Positions 1-9,273 are shown, numbered from the stretch's first letter. The stretch: DNA of 28,179 nt from GCA-2717185 sp964386465 (GCA_964386465.1 CAYLTU010000037.1:1-28179); one strand, 5' to 3'. Notes: generated by a model from the letters alone, not told the origin. Program-made: numbers and translations.

Positions 1-3000
1 TCGCCGGAGAGCATTGCGCCCGTCGTTCGGTCGGTGTTGTGAATTTCGCCCTCGATCGCGACCGCTCTGCCGCGCTGTAAAGCCGGCAGCGACTTCTCGA
101 TCAGCCAGCGGTCCATGATGGAATCGAGATCGTGATCCTGGGCTTCGCAATTGTGTATCGCGGTGCCGTTCGCGGCTTCCGGCTTGTGCAGGACCTTGGA
201 GAGATCGATTCCCTTGGCCTTGTAGTGCTCGATCGCCTTGCGCTGATCGAGCCGGTCGGACTGCCCGATCAAATCGTCGAAGCGTCGGATGCCCATTTCG
301 GCCATGATCTGGCGGACTTCCTCGGCGACGAAGAAGAAATAGTTGATGACATGTTCCGGCTTGCCCGTGAACCGTTTCCGCAGCTCGGGATCCTGCGTCG
401 CGATACCGACCGGGCAGGTGTTGAGGTGGCATTTGCGCATCATGATGCAGCCGGATGCGATCAAGGGCGCGGACGCGAAGCCGAATTCGTCGGCGCCCAG
501 CAGCCCGCCTATGACGACGTCGCGTCCGGTACGAAGGCCGCCGTCGACCTGCACCGCAATGCGGCCACGTAGACGGTTCAGCACGAGGGTCTGATGCGTT
601 TCCGCGAGACCTATTTCCCAGGGAGAGCCGGCGTGGGTGATCGAGGTCAGCGGGCTTGCACCCGTACCGCCTTCGAAGCCCGAGATCGTGACGTGGTCGG
701 ATTTCGCCTTCGAGACGCCGGCGGCAACCGTACCGACGCCGATTTCGGAAACCAGCTTGACGCTGACATCGCCCTCCGGGTTGACGTTCTTCAAATCGTA
801 AATCAGTTGCGCCAGATCTTCGATCGAATAGATGTCATGGTGCGGCGGCGGCGAGATGAGTCCGACACCCGGCGTCGAGTGGCGTACCTTGGCGACGACC
901 GCGTCGACTTTGTGGCCGGGCAACTGCCCGCCTTCGCCCGGTTTCGCGCCTTGCGCCATCTTAATCTGCATCATGTCTGAATTGGCGAGATACTCGGCTG
1001 TAACCCCGAAACGGCCCGACGCCACCTGTTTGATGGCGGAACGCTCGGAATCTCCGTTTGCTTTCAGAACGTAGCGGTCGGGTTCTTCGCCGCCCTCGCC
1101 GGTGTTCGACTTTCCGCCAATCCTGTTCATCGCAACCGCGAGCGTCCGGTGGGATTCGCGGGAAATCGACCCAAACGACATCGCACCGGTCGAGAATCGT
1201 TTGACGATTTCACTCGCCGGCTCGACTTCATCGAGCGGAACGGGGTTGTCCGAGGTCCGGATGTCGAACAGTCCGCGGATCGTCTTGAACCGCTCACTCT
1301 GATCGTTCACCGCGTCGGCGTATTCCTTGTAGCGGTCCTTGTTGTTGCCGCGAACGCTGTGCTGCAGGCTGCCGATGGTTTCCGGCGTCCAATAATGTTC
1401 CTCGCCGCGCAGCCGATAGGCATACTCGCCGCCGGCGTCGAGGTATTTTTGGTAGATATGGGCATTGCCGAACGCCTGCGCATGGCGCTCGACCGTTTCC
1501 TGGGCAATCTGATCCAACGCGATGCCTTCGATCGCGGTTTGCGTGCCGAAGAAATATTTTTTGACGAAGGCGCTGGACAGGCCGACGGCATCGAAAATCT
1601 GTGCGCCGCAATAGGAGTGATAGGTGGAGATGCCCATCTTGGACATCACTTTTAGGATGCCCTTGTCGATCGCTTTGATATAGCGCTTCTCGATTTCCGA
1701 GTCGGAGAGATCGGATGGCAAGTCGCCCTTGATGTCGAGCAAGGTGTCGAAGGCAAGGTAGGGATTGATCGCTTCCGCGCCGTAACCGGCCAGGAGACAG
1801 AAATGGTGGACCTCGCGCGCTTCGCCCGTCTCGACGACCAGACCCAGTCCGGTGCGCAAACCTTCACGGATCAGATGGTGATGCACGGCTGCGGTGCCGA
1901 GCAATGCCGGGATCGCGATTCGTTCCGCGCTGATCGCGCGGTCACTCAATACGATGATATTGTAACCATCGGTATGCGCGTTTGCCGCATGCTTGCACAG
2001 CTCGTCAAGGGCCGACTGCATACCTTTCGCGCCGTCTGCAACTGGGTAGGTGAGATCAAGCGTGACCGTGCGGAAAGGGTTGTCGGCGATGTCGCCGATC
2101 GCGCGTATCTTTTCCAGGTCGCCATTGGTCAAAATCGGCTGACGGACTTCGAGACGCTGATGGGTGCCGGATTCGTTTATGCGTAAAAGGTTCGGGCGCG
2201 GCCCGATCAAAGACACAAGTGACATCACCAGTTCTTCGCGGATCGGATCGATCGGCGGGTTGGTGACCTGCGCGAAGAGCTGCTTGAAATAGGTGTAGAG
2301 AATTTTGGGCCGGTCGGATAGCGCGGACAACGGCGTATCGAAGCCCATCGACCCGATGGCTTCCTGGCCCGTGGCCGCCATGGGCGTCAGAAGGATCTTC
2401 AAGTCCTCCTGGGTGTAGCCGAACGCCTGTTGCCGGTCGAGCAGGCTCGGCGTATTGGAAAGCGGCTCCTCGCTCGCGACCTTTGGCAATTCCTCCAGAA
2501 CGATTTGCGTCCGGTTCAGCCACTCTTGGTAGGGGTGCATACCGGATAATTCGGCCTTTATATCGGCATCGTCGATGATCCTGCCCTGCTCGAGGTCAAT
2601 CAGCAGCATCTTGCCGGGTTGAAGGCGCCACTTTTGGACGATCCGTTCCTCGGGGATCGGCAAAACACCCATTTCCGAGGCCATGACGACCGTGTCGTCG
2701 TCGGTGACGAGATAGCGCGCGGGTCGCAAGCCGTTGCGGTCGAGAGTCGCACCGATCTGCCGTCCGTCGGTAAAGGCGACGGCGGCCGGGCCGTCCCAAG
2801 GCTCCATCAGCGCGGCATGGTATTCGTAGAAGGCGCGCCGTTCGTCGTCCATCAGCGGGTTGCCGTGCCACGCTTCGGGGATCAGCAGCATCATCGCGTG
2901 CGCCAGCGAATATCCGCCGAGAACGAGCAGTTCGAGCGCGTTGTCGAAACCGGCGGAATCCGATTGTCCTTCGCGGATCAGCGGCCAGACTTGGTCGAGA

Positions 3001-3866
3001 TCGGCGCCGAACTTCTCCGATTTCATGGAATAGCGCCTCGCGTTCATCCAATTGAGGTTTCCGCGCAACGTATTGATCTCGCCGTTGTGGCAGATCATCC
3101 GGAAGGGATGGGCCAAAGACCAGGCGGGGAAGGTATTCGTCGAGAACCGCTGATGGACCAGGGCCAGTGCAGATTCGACACGCGCATCGGCAAGGTCGGG
3201 ATAGAAGGGGCCGACCTGATCGGCTAGCACCATGCCCTTGTAGCACACCGTCCGCGCGGACATGGAGGGGATGTAGAAATCGGCGGTATCTTCTCCAAGC
3301 GCACGGGTTTCCCGCGACGCGCGCTTACGGATCACGAATAGTTTTCGTTCCAGCGCGTCCGTATCGTCGTCGCTGTCGCCGCGGCCGACGAAGACTTGGC
3401 GGATAAAAGGTTCGGTTGCCTTGACGGATTCGCCGAGATCGTTGTTGTCCACCGGCATGTCGCGCCAACCGAGGACCGTCAGGCCGCCCTTGGCGATACT
3501 GTTTTCCAGGATCCGTTCGCATTCCGCGCGCCGCGGTTCGTCGTGCGGTAGAAACAGCGTACCGACGCCGTATTCTCCCACCTCGGGAAGCTCGAAGCCG
3601 AGCGCCGCGCATTCCTCGCGATAGAACCGGTCGGGAATTTGCAGAAGGATGCCCGCGCCGTCGCCGGCCTTCGGGTCGGCGCCCACCGCGCCGCGATGGG
3701 TCAAATTGATCAGCAGTTGCAAGCCCTGCTCGATGATGTCGTGGCTTTTCTTTCCCTTGATATTCGCGATGAAGCCGATACCGCACGCGTCGTGCTCGTT
3801 GCGCGGGTCGTAAAGCCCTTGCGGCTTCGGAAATCCTTTCGGCGGGGTATATTTATACTCACTCAT
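1..3866 (-). CDS. gltB: Glutamate synthase (NADPH) large subunit, C-terminus cut by window edge
   Basis: This is the large subunit of glutamate synthase. It uses glutamine and 2-oxoglutarate to make two glutamates in the cytoplasm, completing the GS-GOGAT ammonia assimilation route. The ATG is at 3866, with AGGGGA upstream. Cys28, in the ACGVGF context, is the expected class II glutamine amidotransferase nucleophile after removal of a short propeptide. The FMN synthase domain follows, and a C-x5-C-x4-C motif (SGCIMMRKCHLNTCPVG, about 440-490 on the minus strand) matches the 3Fe-4S ligands. About 1288 codons are present of a usual ~1510. The frame is open at every point checked and runs off the left edge at TGAMLSG, where the GXGXG beta-helix domain normally begins. 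The gltD small subunit is not in the window. Confidence 0.97.
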   Translation of the reverse strand, partial: MSEYKYTPPKGFPKPQGLYDPRNEHDACGIGFIANIKGKKSHDIIEQGLQLLINLTHRGAVGADPKAGDGAGILLQIPDRFYREECAALGFELPEVGEYGVGTLFLPHDEPRRAECERILENSIAKGGLTVLGWRDMPVDNNDLGESVKATEPFIRQVFVGRGDSDDDTDALERKLFVIRKRASRETRALGEDTADFYIPSMSARTVCYKGMVLADQVGPFYPDLADARVESALALVHQRFSTNTFPAWSLAHPFRMICHNGEINTLRGNLNWMNARRYSMKSEKFGADLDQVWPLIREGQSDSAGFDNALELLVLGGYSLAHAMMLLIPEAWHGNPLMDDERRAFYEYHAALMEPWDGPAAVAFTDGRQIGATLDRNGLRPARYLVTDDDTVVMASEMGVLPIPEERIVQKWRLQPGKMLLIDLEQGRIIDDADIKAELSGMHPYQEWLNRTQIVLEELPKVASEEPLSNTPSLLDRQQAFGYTQEDLKILLTPMAATGQEAIGSMGFDTPLSALSDRPKILYTYFKQLFAQVTNPPIDPIREELVMSLVSLIGPRPNLLRINESGTHQRLEVRQPILTNGDLEKIRAIGDIADNPFRTVTLDLTYPVADGAKGMQSALDELCKHAANAHTDGYNIIVLSDRAISAERIAIPALLGTAAVHHHLIREGLRTGLGLVVETGEAREVHHFCLLAGYGAEAINPYLAFDTLLDIKGDLPSDLSDSEIEKRYIKAIDKGILKVMSKMGISTYHSYCGAQIFDAVGLSSAFVKKYFFGTQTAIEGIALDQIAQETVERHAQAFGNAHIYQKYLDAGGEYAYRLRGEEHYWTPETIGSLQHSVRGNNKDRYKEYADAVNDQSERFKTIRGLFDIRTSDNPVPLDEVEPASEIVKRFSTGAMSFGSISRESHRTLAVAMNRIGGKSNTGEGGEEPDRYVLKANGDSERSAIKQVASGRFGVTAEYLANSDMMQIKMAQGAKPGEGGQLPGHKVDAVVAKVRHSTPGVGLISPPPHHDIYSIEDLAQLIYDLKNVNPEGDVSVKLVSEIGVGTVAAGVSKAKSDHVTISGFEGGTGASPLTSITHAGSPWEIGLAETHQTLVLNRLRGRIAVQVDGGLRTGRDVVIGGLLGADEFGFASAPLIASGCIMMRKCHLNTCPVGIATQDPELRKRFTGKPEHVINYFFFVAEEVRQIMAEMGIRRFDDLIGQSDRLDQRKAIEHYKAKGIDLSKVLHKPEAANGTAIHNCEAQDHDLDSIMDRWLIEKSLPALQRGRAVAIEGEIHNTDRTTGAMLSG

Positions 3867-4120
3867 CGCGGTTATTTCCCCTGTGCGGCCTCTATCGTCC
3901 GTCGTCTTGATAATCGAATTTGCCCCTGCGCCGGTCGTGCGGCGCGGAACCCGCTGGGTTCAGTGCCGGTCCGTCACTACCGCTTTCGCGGCGCAGAAAT
4001 CCGGTATGCCGTTTGTCATCTCGTGCGACATTTTGCCGTTCAGCATTACGGGGTATGAATCTCGATACAGGGCGTTTTATCGAATTTCACTCGCAAATCC
4101 AACCACGTTGTTGCAGCGCG

Positions 4121-4132
4121 GCGAAATTTCGC
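4121..4132. promoter_or_regulatory. 12-bp perfect palindrome in the gltB upstream region
   Basis: The sequence GCGAAATTTCGC is a perfect 12-bp palindrome in the 297-base gap between the stop of the ATC-hydrolase-like gene (4164) and the gltB start (3866). It lies about 255 bases upstream of gltB. Nothing else in the gap is supportable: no RNA gene, no credible ORF and no terminator with a T-run. A possible weak -35/-10 for gltB lies near 4075-4105 on the minus strand but is too poor to call. An operator role is only a guess. Confidence 0.25.
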
Positions 4133-4163
4133 AGGTAACCGGCACGGAAGCGGCGCCGCAGGC

Positions 4164-4610
4164 CTAGCTTCGGCCTTTACGCCAGCGGAAATCGCAATGC
4201 GGCGCGCCCTGCATCCTTGTCTGCGTTCTTTTGAAATCCCAATCAGGCCTGATCAGGGCCTCGGCGGCGAAATCCACGCCGCAGGTCATCAGAGCGCCGA
4301 TCTCCGGCTCGCCGATCGACCGGAAGTAATCCGCGAACTGGCAGCCGGTAATATCATGACCGTAGCCCGTATCGCTGTCCTCAACCACATCATGTTCGAC
4401 GGGAAAATCCATCCCGTTTTCCTGTTCGGTCCGGGGGTGCGAGTTCGTTTGGAAGCCGCGGCGTTCGCGGTGCGCGACATACGCACCCGCAATGGCTTGA
4501 CCGACGACGGCGTGCGCCTTTTCCTTGCCGATCTCCTTCTCCAGCGCTTTCACGATGGGGATCACGACGCGCGATTGAATTTTGACGGCCTCAAGAATCT
4601 TGTTCGTCAC
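4164..4610 (-). CDS. L-2-amino-thiazoline-4-carboxylic acid (ATC) hydrolase family protein
   Basis: This encodes a 148-residue protein of the ATC hydrolase-like family (PF14196 type), named for the enzyme that opens 2-aminothiazoline-4-carboxylate towards cysteine. Most members have no tested substrate. The recognisable part is the C-terminal half: ITGCQFADYF (residues 87-96), the GALMTCGVDFA stretch with Cys110, and the terminal GAPHCDFRWR with Cys139. The GTG at 4610 is chosen because GGAGG sits six bases upstream. An ATG at 4637 in the same frame lacks such a site. The gene is monocistronic and divergent from the unknown gene to its right. Family assignment is firm, but the true substrate is unknown. 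Confidence 0.8.
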   Translation of the reverse strand: MTNKILEAVKIQSRVVIPIVKALEKEIGKEKAHAVVGQAIAGAYVAHRERRGFQTNSHPRTEQENGMDFPVEHDVVEDSDTGYGHDITGCQFADYFRSIGEPEIGALMTCGVDFAAEALIRPDWDFKRTQTRMQGAPHCDFRWRKGRS

Positions 4611-4807
4611 GGCAGTCCTCCGGCTAATTCGAAACATCTATCGTGACGTACATGCTGTTGATTTTCCAGTATCGACCGTCGCAACCGCGCGCTAATACTG
4701 CATTCATAAAATGTAAAAATAAGGACCATACAGTCATAGGGGAGAATGACGTTCCGGCTAATTTCACAATCCACGCAAATTAATTATTGGGCGGAGACCC
4801 GCTACCT

Positions 4808-6040
4808 GTGGATCGCACGCAGCTCACCAACCTGATCGATTCAAGCCGTTCCGTCGCCTTGGACTGTTACGGCATCGGCCGGAATATCGATTTGGACGAT
4901 CCCGTCGGGCATCTCTTCCAAACCGATGCCCTGAACAAGTCGATTGTTCTGAAACAATATGAAAAAGTTCAACCGGCGGCCGCGAAGTCGAAGATATTCG
5001 ACGCGGAGTTCTTGAAAGAGTACGGCGGCGGACAGAAGGCGCCGCCGCCGGTTAACGTGAACACCGTCATCTATTTCCCCTACGATACCGGCAACGTCTA
5101 TGGCGGCGGCGAGTCGGTTGTCTACAGCGGCGCAAAATTTATCGGTTATCTAGCCGACAAGATTTCTCACGGCGGGCCTTCGGGCGAGTTGATGCTACAG
5201 TTGAATGCCGATGCCGAGGCGCTGGACTTGCTCGACGCGATCCCAAGTCTCGATCCTTTCCTGCTGCGCTGCAAGGCGGAACAAATCGGTGTCGACGGAA
5301 AAATCCACGCCGACTATTTCGCCGTCTCGAAAGAGGAATGGCAGGAAATCCGCGGTCCGATCCAAGGTAAGATTGCCCGTTTGGTTCGTAAGGCCCTTGG
5401 CGACATGGAAGGCGCGCCGATAGCGGCCGACAGCGATTTCGAAATCTCCGTCGATACATCTGCAGCGGAGCAGGACTATATCACTCATTTTCTGGAAAAA
5501 ATTTGGCACGCGAAAGATGTCGACGGTATCGAAGGTTTCGTCGAGGCGATGCAGATCGAACCGGTGGACGCACCGAGGGTTTTCTTCGCTTGGAAGGCGG
5601 TCTGCTATTTTCAGTTCCGATTCGCGAAGCTTACCGAATCCTTGAAGACGATGTTCCATTGGGTCGGCCATGACGACCTCTGCTATCCGGCCGACGCCTT
5701 GCAGCTTTCGGAAGCCCAGCGTAACCGGATCGTGGAGCGCCGCACGGCATTGCGCGAGAGGATGCGCGCCGGCTACCTCGCGGCGAATGAAGTCCTCCAG
5801 AAGTACGAGCACAGCTACAACCAGTTCGTCGCGGAAGGAAAACCGCACCTTTTTCTCGATTTCCTCTCAAACGCGGAGCATTCCTATCTATTGCTCGCCA
5901 ACCACGTATCGATCGCGACGCACAGCGTGAATTTTTGGCGGAACTTCCTCGCGCAGAATGGCACGGAGTTGAAGCAAGAACGGTTTTCCGAGTTGTTCGA
6001 TGGTTTGCTCGTCCTCTACAACGTCAGGGCGGAAACCTGA
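4808..6040 (+). CDS. Conserved-looking protein of unknown function, 410 residues
   Basis: I do not recognise this protein. It is predicted soluble, with no signal peptide and no membrane segment. It has two glycine-rich turns (YGGGQKAPPP and VYGGGESVVYSG) early on, then an acidic mixed alpha/beta part, and a helical C-terminal half rich in aromatic and charged residues (AEHSYLLLANHVS). The start is uncertain. The GTG at 4808 has GGAG eleven bases upstream. An in-frame TTG at 4787 would add seven residues but has no ribosome binding site. Codon use matches the GC-rich neighbours, so it looks resident. It stands alone between a divergent gene and the acyl-CoA dehydrogenase pair, so context gives no function. 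Confidence 0.8.
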   Translation: MDRTQLTNLIDSSRSVALDCYGIGRNIDLDDPVGHLFQTDALNKSIVLKQYEKVQPAAAKSKIFDAEFLKEYGGGQKAPPPVNVNTVIYFPYDTGNVYGGGESVVYSGAKFIGYLADKISHGGPSGELMLQLNADAEALDLLDAIPSLDPFLLRCKAEQIGVDGKIHADYFAVSKEEWQEIRGPIQGKIARLVRKALGDMEGAPIAADSDFEISVDTSAAEQDYITHFLEKIWHAKDVDGIEGFVEAMQIEPVDAPRVFFAWKAVCYFQFRFAKLTESLKTMFHWVGHDDLCYPADALQLSEAQRNRIVERRTALRERMRAGYLAANEVLQKYEHSYNQFVAEGKPHLFLDFLSNAEHSYLLLANHVSIATHSVNFWRNFLAQNGTELKQERFSELFDGLLVLYNVRAET

Positions 6041-6074
6041 TCCCCAGCACCGCACCCGACGAACTTCCTATCGT

Positions 6075-6103
6075 TTGACGCAGCCGGGCTGACACCCAAT
6101 AGT
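6075..6103 (+). promoter_or_regulatory. Probable sigma-70 promoter for the acyl-CoA dehydrogenase pair
   Basis: TTGACG at 6075-6080 is followed by a 17-base spacer and AATAGT at 6098-6103, in the 129-base gap after the unknown gene. A start near 6110 would give a leader of about 60 bases before the ATG at 6170. The -35 box matches consensus at five of six positions and the -10 box at four of six. Confidence 0.4.
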
Positions 6104-6169
6104 AGGGGCACAGCGAGTTCAGGGCCGCTTTTGCGGTTGTCGCGCGGATGTATCGAAGACGGGGACAGG

Positions 6170-7294
6170 ATGAATTTCGATTTCTCAGAAGAACAGTATC
6201 TCCTGCGCGACCAGGCGCGGAAATTTCTCGATGACCGCTCAGCGCCAGCCGTGGTGCGCGCCGTTCTTGAAGATGACGACAAGCCGTACGACGCCGAACT
6301 TTGGCGGGAAATGGCAGAGCTCGGCTGGATCGGCACGACCATTCCCGAAGAATTCGGCGGCGCAGGCCTGAGCCGAGAGGACCTTTGCGTCATCGCCGAA
6401 GAATTGGGGCGCAGTCTCGCGCCGACACCGTTCGCGTCCTCCGTCTACATGGCAACCGAAGCGCTGTTAATCGCCGGTAGCGATGCGCAAAAACAGGAAT
6501 ACCTGCCGGCGCTAGCGGCCGGCGAGCGGATCGGCTGCTTCGCCGTATCGGAAGGCGTCGGTGTCGCCAACGCGGCATCGATAAAGATGCGCGCCGCCGA
6601 CGGGACAGTCGACGGTACCAAGGTTCCTGTAGCCGATGGCGATATCGCCGATTTTGCCGTGGTTCTGGCGCGTTACGGCAGTGACCTGTCCCTCTTCATT
6701 GTCGATCTGGAGAGCGATGGCGTGAGCCGTAGTTCGGTAGAGACCGTCGATCCCAGCCGCTCGCATGCGGAGATCACCTTCGACAAGGCCGCTGCCGATC
6801 CGCTCGGCGCGGCGGGCGAGGGCTGGGAAACAACGCAGGCCGTATTTGACCGCGCCGCGATCCTGATGGCGTTCGAGCAGGTCGGCGGGGCGCAAGCCTG
6901 TCTCGATATGGCGACGGATTACGCGAAGAACCGGTTCGCCTTCGGACGGCCGATCGGATCCTTTCAGGCGATCAAGCACAAGCTCGCCGACGTCTACATC
7001 GCGACCGAACTGGCCCGCGCCAACGCCTATTACGGCGCCTGGGCGCTTTCGACCGATGCGCCGGACCTGTCGACCGCCGCGGCGGCGGCGCGCGTCGCGG
7101 CGAGCGACGCCTATAACCATGCCGCGCGAGAGAACATCCAGACGCATGGCGGCATGGGCTTCACCTGGGAGTTCGACTGCCATCTCTATTACCGCCGCGC
7201 CAAGCTGCTGTCGCTCGCGCTGGGAGGGGAACGGCGCTGGAAGGACCGGCTGATCAGCCAGCTCGAAACCCGTAACTTCACCGGGGAGGAATAG
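6170..7294 (+). CDS. Acyl-CoA dehydrogenase family protein (first of a pair)
   Basis: This is a 374-residue FAD-dependent acyl-CoA dehydrogenase family member, introducing a 2,3 double bond into an acyl-CoA in beta-oxidation-like catabolism. Visible marks are the N-terminal helical domain (MNFDFSEEQYLLRDQARKF), the GWIGTTIPEEFGGAG substrate/FAD segment, YAKNRFAFGRPIGSFQAIKH, and HGGMGFTWEFDCHLYYRRAK near the C-terminus. The ATG at 6170 follows a GGGGACAGG ribosome binding site. Where classical enzymes have the YEGTSE catalytic Glu, this one reads LALGGE, so the base is missing. It ends three bases before a second dehydrogenase, suggesting a heteromeric enzyme. The specific substrate is unknown. 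Confidence 0.93.
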   Translation: MNFDFSEEQYLLRDQARKFLDDRSAPAVVRAVLEDDDKPYDAELWREMAELGWIGTTIPEEFGGAGLSREDLCVIAEELGRSLAPTPFASSVYMATEALLIAGSDAQKQEYLPALAAGERIGCFAVSEGVGVANAASIKMRAADGTVDGTKVPVADGDIADFAVVLARYGSDLSLFIVDLESDGVSRSSVETVDPSRSHAEITFDKAAADPLGAAGEGWETTQAVFDRAAILMAFEQVGGAQACLDMATDYAKNRFAFGRPIGSFQAIKHKLADVYIATELARANAYYGAWALSTDAPDLSTAAAAARVAASDAYNHAARENIQTHGGMGFTWEFDCHLYYRRAKLLSLALGGERRWKDRLISQLETRNFTGEE

Positions 7295-7297
7295 GCG

Positions 7298-8527
7298 ATG
7301 GATTTCAACGATTCTCCGGAAGAAGCGGATTTCCGCGCCGAGGCGCGCGCCTGGTTGGCGGAGAACGCCGAACCCAAGACGCCCGGCAAGGTATACAAGT
7401 ACAAACGCGGCGAACCGGAACTCATCCCCGCGGCGCGCGCCTGGGAGGCCAAGAAGTTCGACGGCGGTTTCTCCGGCATCGCCTTGCCGAAGGAGTATGG
7501 CGGCCGCGGCGAAACGCGGCTGCAGCAGATCATCTTCGCCGAAGAAGAAGCCAATTACCTGATACCGCCGCCGGTGTTCAGCATCAGCCACGGCATGGCG
7601 GTGCCGACAATGCTGGCCTATGCGACGGAAGAGCAGAAGCAACGCTACGTTCCGGCAACCCTGCGCGGCGACGAGATCTGGTGCCAGCTTTTCTCTGAAC
7701 CGGCGGGCGGCTCGGATCTCGCCGGCCTGCGCACCCGCTCGGTGCGCGACGGTGACGAGTGGATCATCAACGGCCAGAAGATCTGGACGTCCGGCGCGCA
7801 CTACGCCGACATGGCGATTCTCGTAACGCGCAGCGATCCCGACGCGCCGAAACATAAAGGGCTGACCTATTTCTTCCTCGACATGAAATCACCGGGCATC
7901 GAAATCCGGCCGATTAAGCAGGTCTCCGGCTTCGCGAACTTCAACGAGGTCTTCATGACCGACCTGCGCATCCCGGATGCGCAGCGCCTTGGCGACGTGG
8001 GGCAGGGCTGGCAGGTTGCAATCACGACACTGATGAACGAGCGGGTCAGTTCCGGAGTCCGTCCGGCGCCCGACTTCGAGGATGTTTTCCAACTGACCAA
8101 GGATATCGAGCTGGATGACGGCCCCGCCATCGCGGATCCGGCGGTGCGCGAGAAACTGGCCGACTGGTACGTCAAGGCGCAGGGCGTCAAGCTGATCCGC
8201 GCCCGCCTGATGACGGCGCTGTCCCGCGGCGAGCGGCCGGGACCGGAAAACTCCGTCTCCAAACTGGTCTCCAGCTTCCGACGTCAGGAAATCGCCCATT
8301 TCGGCATGGACCTGATGGACATGAGCGGCGCGATGATGGATCCGGACAAGATGCCGTCCCGGGCGCTCTACCAGCAGGCCTTGCTCGACTCTCCAGGCGG
8401 CCGTATCGCCGCCGGCTCCGACGAGATCTTGCGCAACATCATCAGCGAGCGCGTGCTCGGCCTGCCGCCGGATATTCGGGTCGATAAGGAAAAGCCGTTC
8501 AACCAACTGCCGACGGGCGCCGAGTAG
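7298..8527 (+). CDS. Acyl-CoA dehydrogenase family protein (second of a pair)
   Basis: This is a 409-residue acyl-CoA dehydrogenase translated from an ATG with GGGGAGG eight bases upstream; that site lies across the end of the previous gene. Key segments are CQLFSEPAGGSDLAGLRTR (residues 129-147, FAD/substrate site), INGQKIWTSGAHYADM (157-172), and the C-terminal GSDEILRNIISERVLGLP. The usual C-terminal catalytic Glu is Ala here (IAAGSDE). Glu248 in TTLMNERVSSG sits where isovaleryl-CoA dehydrogenase-type enzymes carry their alternative base. Paired with the preceding gene it probably forms a mixed oligomer acting on a branched, cyclic or otherwise bulky acyl-CoA. It converges on the GST gene with only three bases between the stops. 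Confidence 0.94.
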   Translation: MDFNDSPEEADFRAEARAWLAENAEPKTPGKVYKYKRGEPELIPAARAWEAKKFDGGFSGIALPKEYGGRGETRLQQIIFAEEEANYLIPPPVFSISHGMAVPTMLAYATEEQKQRYVPATLRGDEIWCQLFSEPAGGSDLAGLRTRSVRDGDEWIINGQKIWTSGAHYADMAILVTRSDPDAPKHKGLTYFFLDMKSPGIEIRPIKQVSGFANFNEVFMTDLRIPDAQRLGDVGQGWQVAITTLMNERVSSGVRPAPDFEDVFQLTKDIELDDGPAIADPAVREKLADWYVKAQGVKLIRARLMTALSRGERPGPENSVSKLVSSFRRQEIAHFGMDLMDMSGAMMDPDKMPSRALYQQALLDSPGGRIAAGSDEILRNIISERVLGLPPDIRVDKEKPFNQLPTGAE

Positions 8528-8530
8528 TCG

Positions 8531-9193
8531 CTACCTTACGTCTTCGAGTGTACGGAGGCCGTTGTAGTTCAGTTCGAACGCCCGTTGATATGCGGGACGC
8601 TCTATGACCCTTTGGAGATAGGCGTAGAGCGGTTCGGGCAGTTCAATGTCATAGCGGCGGCCCCAGTCCAAGCACGTCACCAGTAGAATATCGGCGATGC
8701 TGAAATCGTCGCCGAACAGGTAAGTGCCAGCCGCGTCCACGCGTGGCGCGACCGCGCTCAATTGTTTTAAAAAATACTCCCTCGCGGATGCCACCGCTTC
8801 GGGCGCCGGTCCGTAAATTTCCGGTAGGCCCTCGTGCCGGCGGATCACATAGAGCGTATGCGCATCCAGTTCCATGGCGACGAAGACGCACCACTCGTTG
8901 ACCTTGGCCCGGCCTACGGGATCGCGTGGTGCATTGAATCCGGGCGGCGGATCGAAGGAATCCGCAATGTAGGAAATGATCGCCGGGCTTTCGGTCAACA
9001 CCAGGTCGCCGTGCTGGAGCGTGGGAATTTTCTGTTTCGGGTTCAACGCGGTGTATTCGTCGCTCAGCGTCTCGCCGGTCCGCGACTGAATCGGCCGAAC
9101 GTCGTAATCGAGCCCGAACTCCTGCAGCACCCAATGCACCCGCATCGCCCGACCGGAGCCGTGTCCCCACAGGGTGATCTTGTCGTCAGCCAT
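8531..9193 (-). CDS. Glutathione S-transferase family protein
   Basis: This is a cytosolic glutathione S-transferase of normal length (220 residues). The N-terminal thioredoxin-like domain runs to about residue 80. It has ITLWGHGSGRAMRVHWVLQE at residues 5-24, where a Ser or other residue near the loop would activate glutathione. The KIPTL cis-proline and the ESPAII glutathione-binding motif follow. The all-helical C-terminal domain includes the FSIADILLVTCLDW capping segment. The ATG at 9193 is preceded by GGAACGG. It lies downstream of radC in the same direction, 167 bases apart, and converges with the acyl-CoA dehydrogenase pair. The subclass and substrate cannot be read from the sequence. 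Confidence 0.93.
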   Translation of the reverse strand: MADDKITLWGHGSGRAMRVHWVLQEFGLDYDVRPIQSRTGETLSDEYTALNPKQKIPTLQHGDLVLTESPAIISYIADSFDPPPGFNAPRDPVGRAKVNEWCVFVAMELDAHTLYVIRRHEGLPEIYGPAPEAVASAREYFLKQLSAVAPRVDAAGTYLFGDDFSIADILLVTCLDWGRRYDIELPEPLYAYLQRVIERPAYQRAFELNYNGLRTLEDVR

Positions 9194-9273
9194 TTGCCGT
9201 TCCTGGTTCACTGTACGGTCGAGATTACACACACATGAGATCAGTCCCAAATGCCTCGACCTCATACAACCGC

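Noticed and set aside
3883..4167. A 94-codon plus-strand frame in the gap upstream of gltB
   Set aside because: No ribosome binding site, no family resemblance, and it overlaps the end of the ATC-hydrolase-like gene; probably non-coding.
4746..4835. A 29-codon ORF starting at the ATG near the unknown gene
   Set aside because: The G-rich stretch is only one base from the ATG, so it cannot serve as a ribosome binding site, and the frame overlaps the unknown gene with no sign of conservation.
6512..7855. A 447-codon open frame on the minus strand opposite the two acyl-CoA dehydrogenases
   Set aside because: It spans two clear dehydrogenase genes in antisense, has Arg/Gly-rich low-complexity composition typical of GC-rich shadow frames, and shows no domain.
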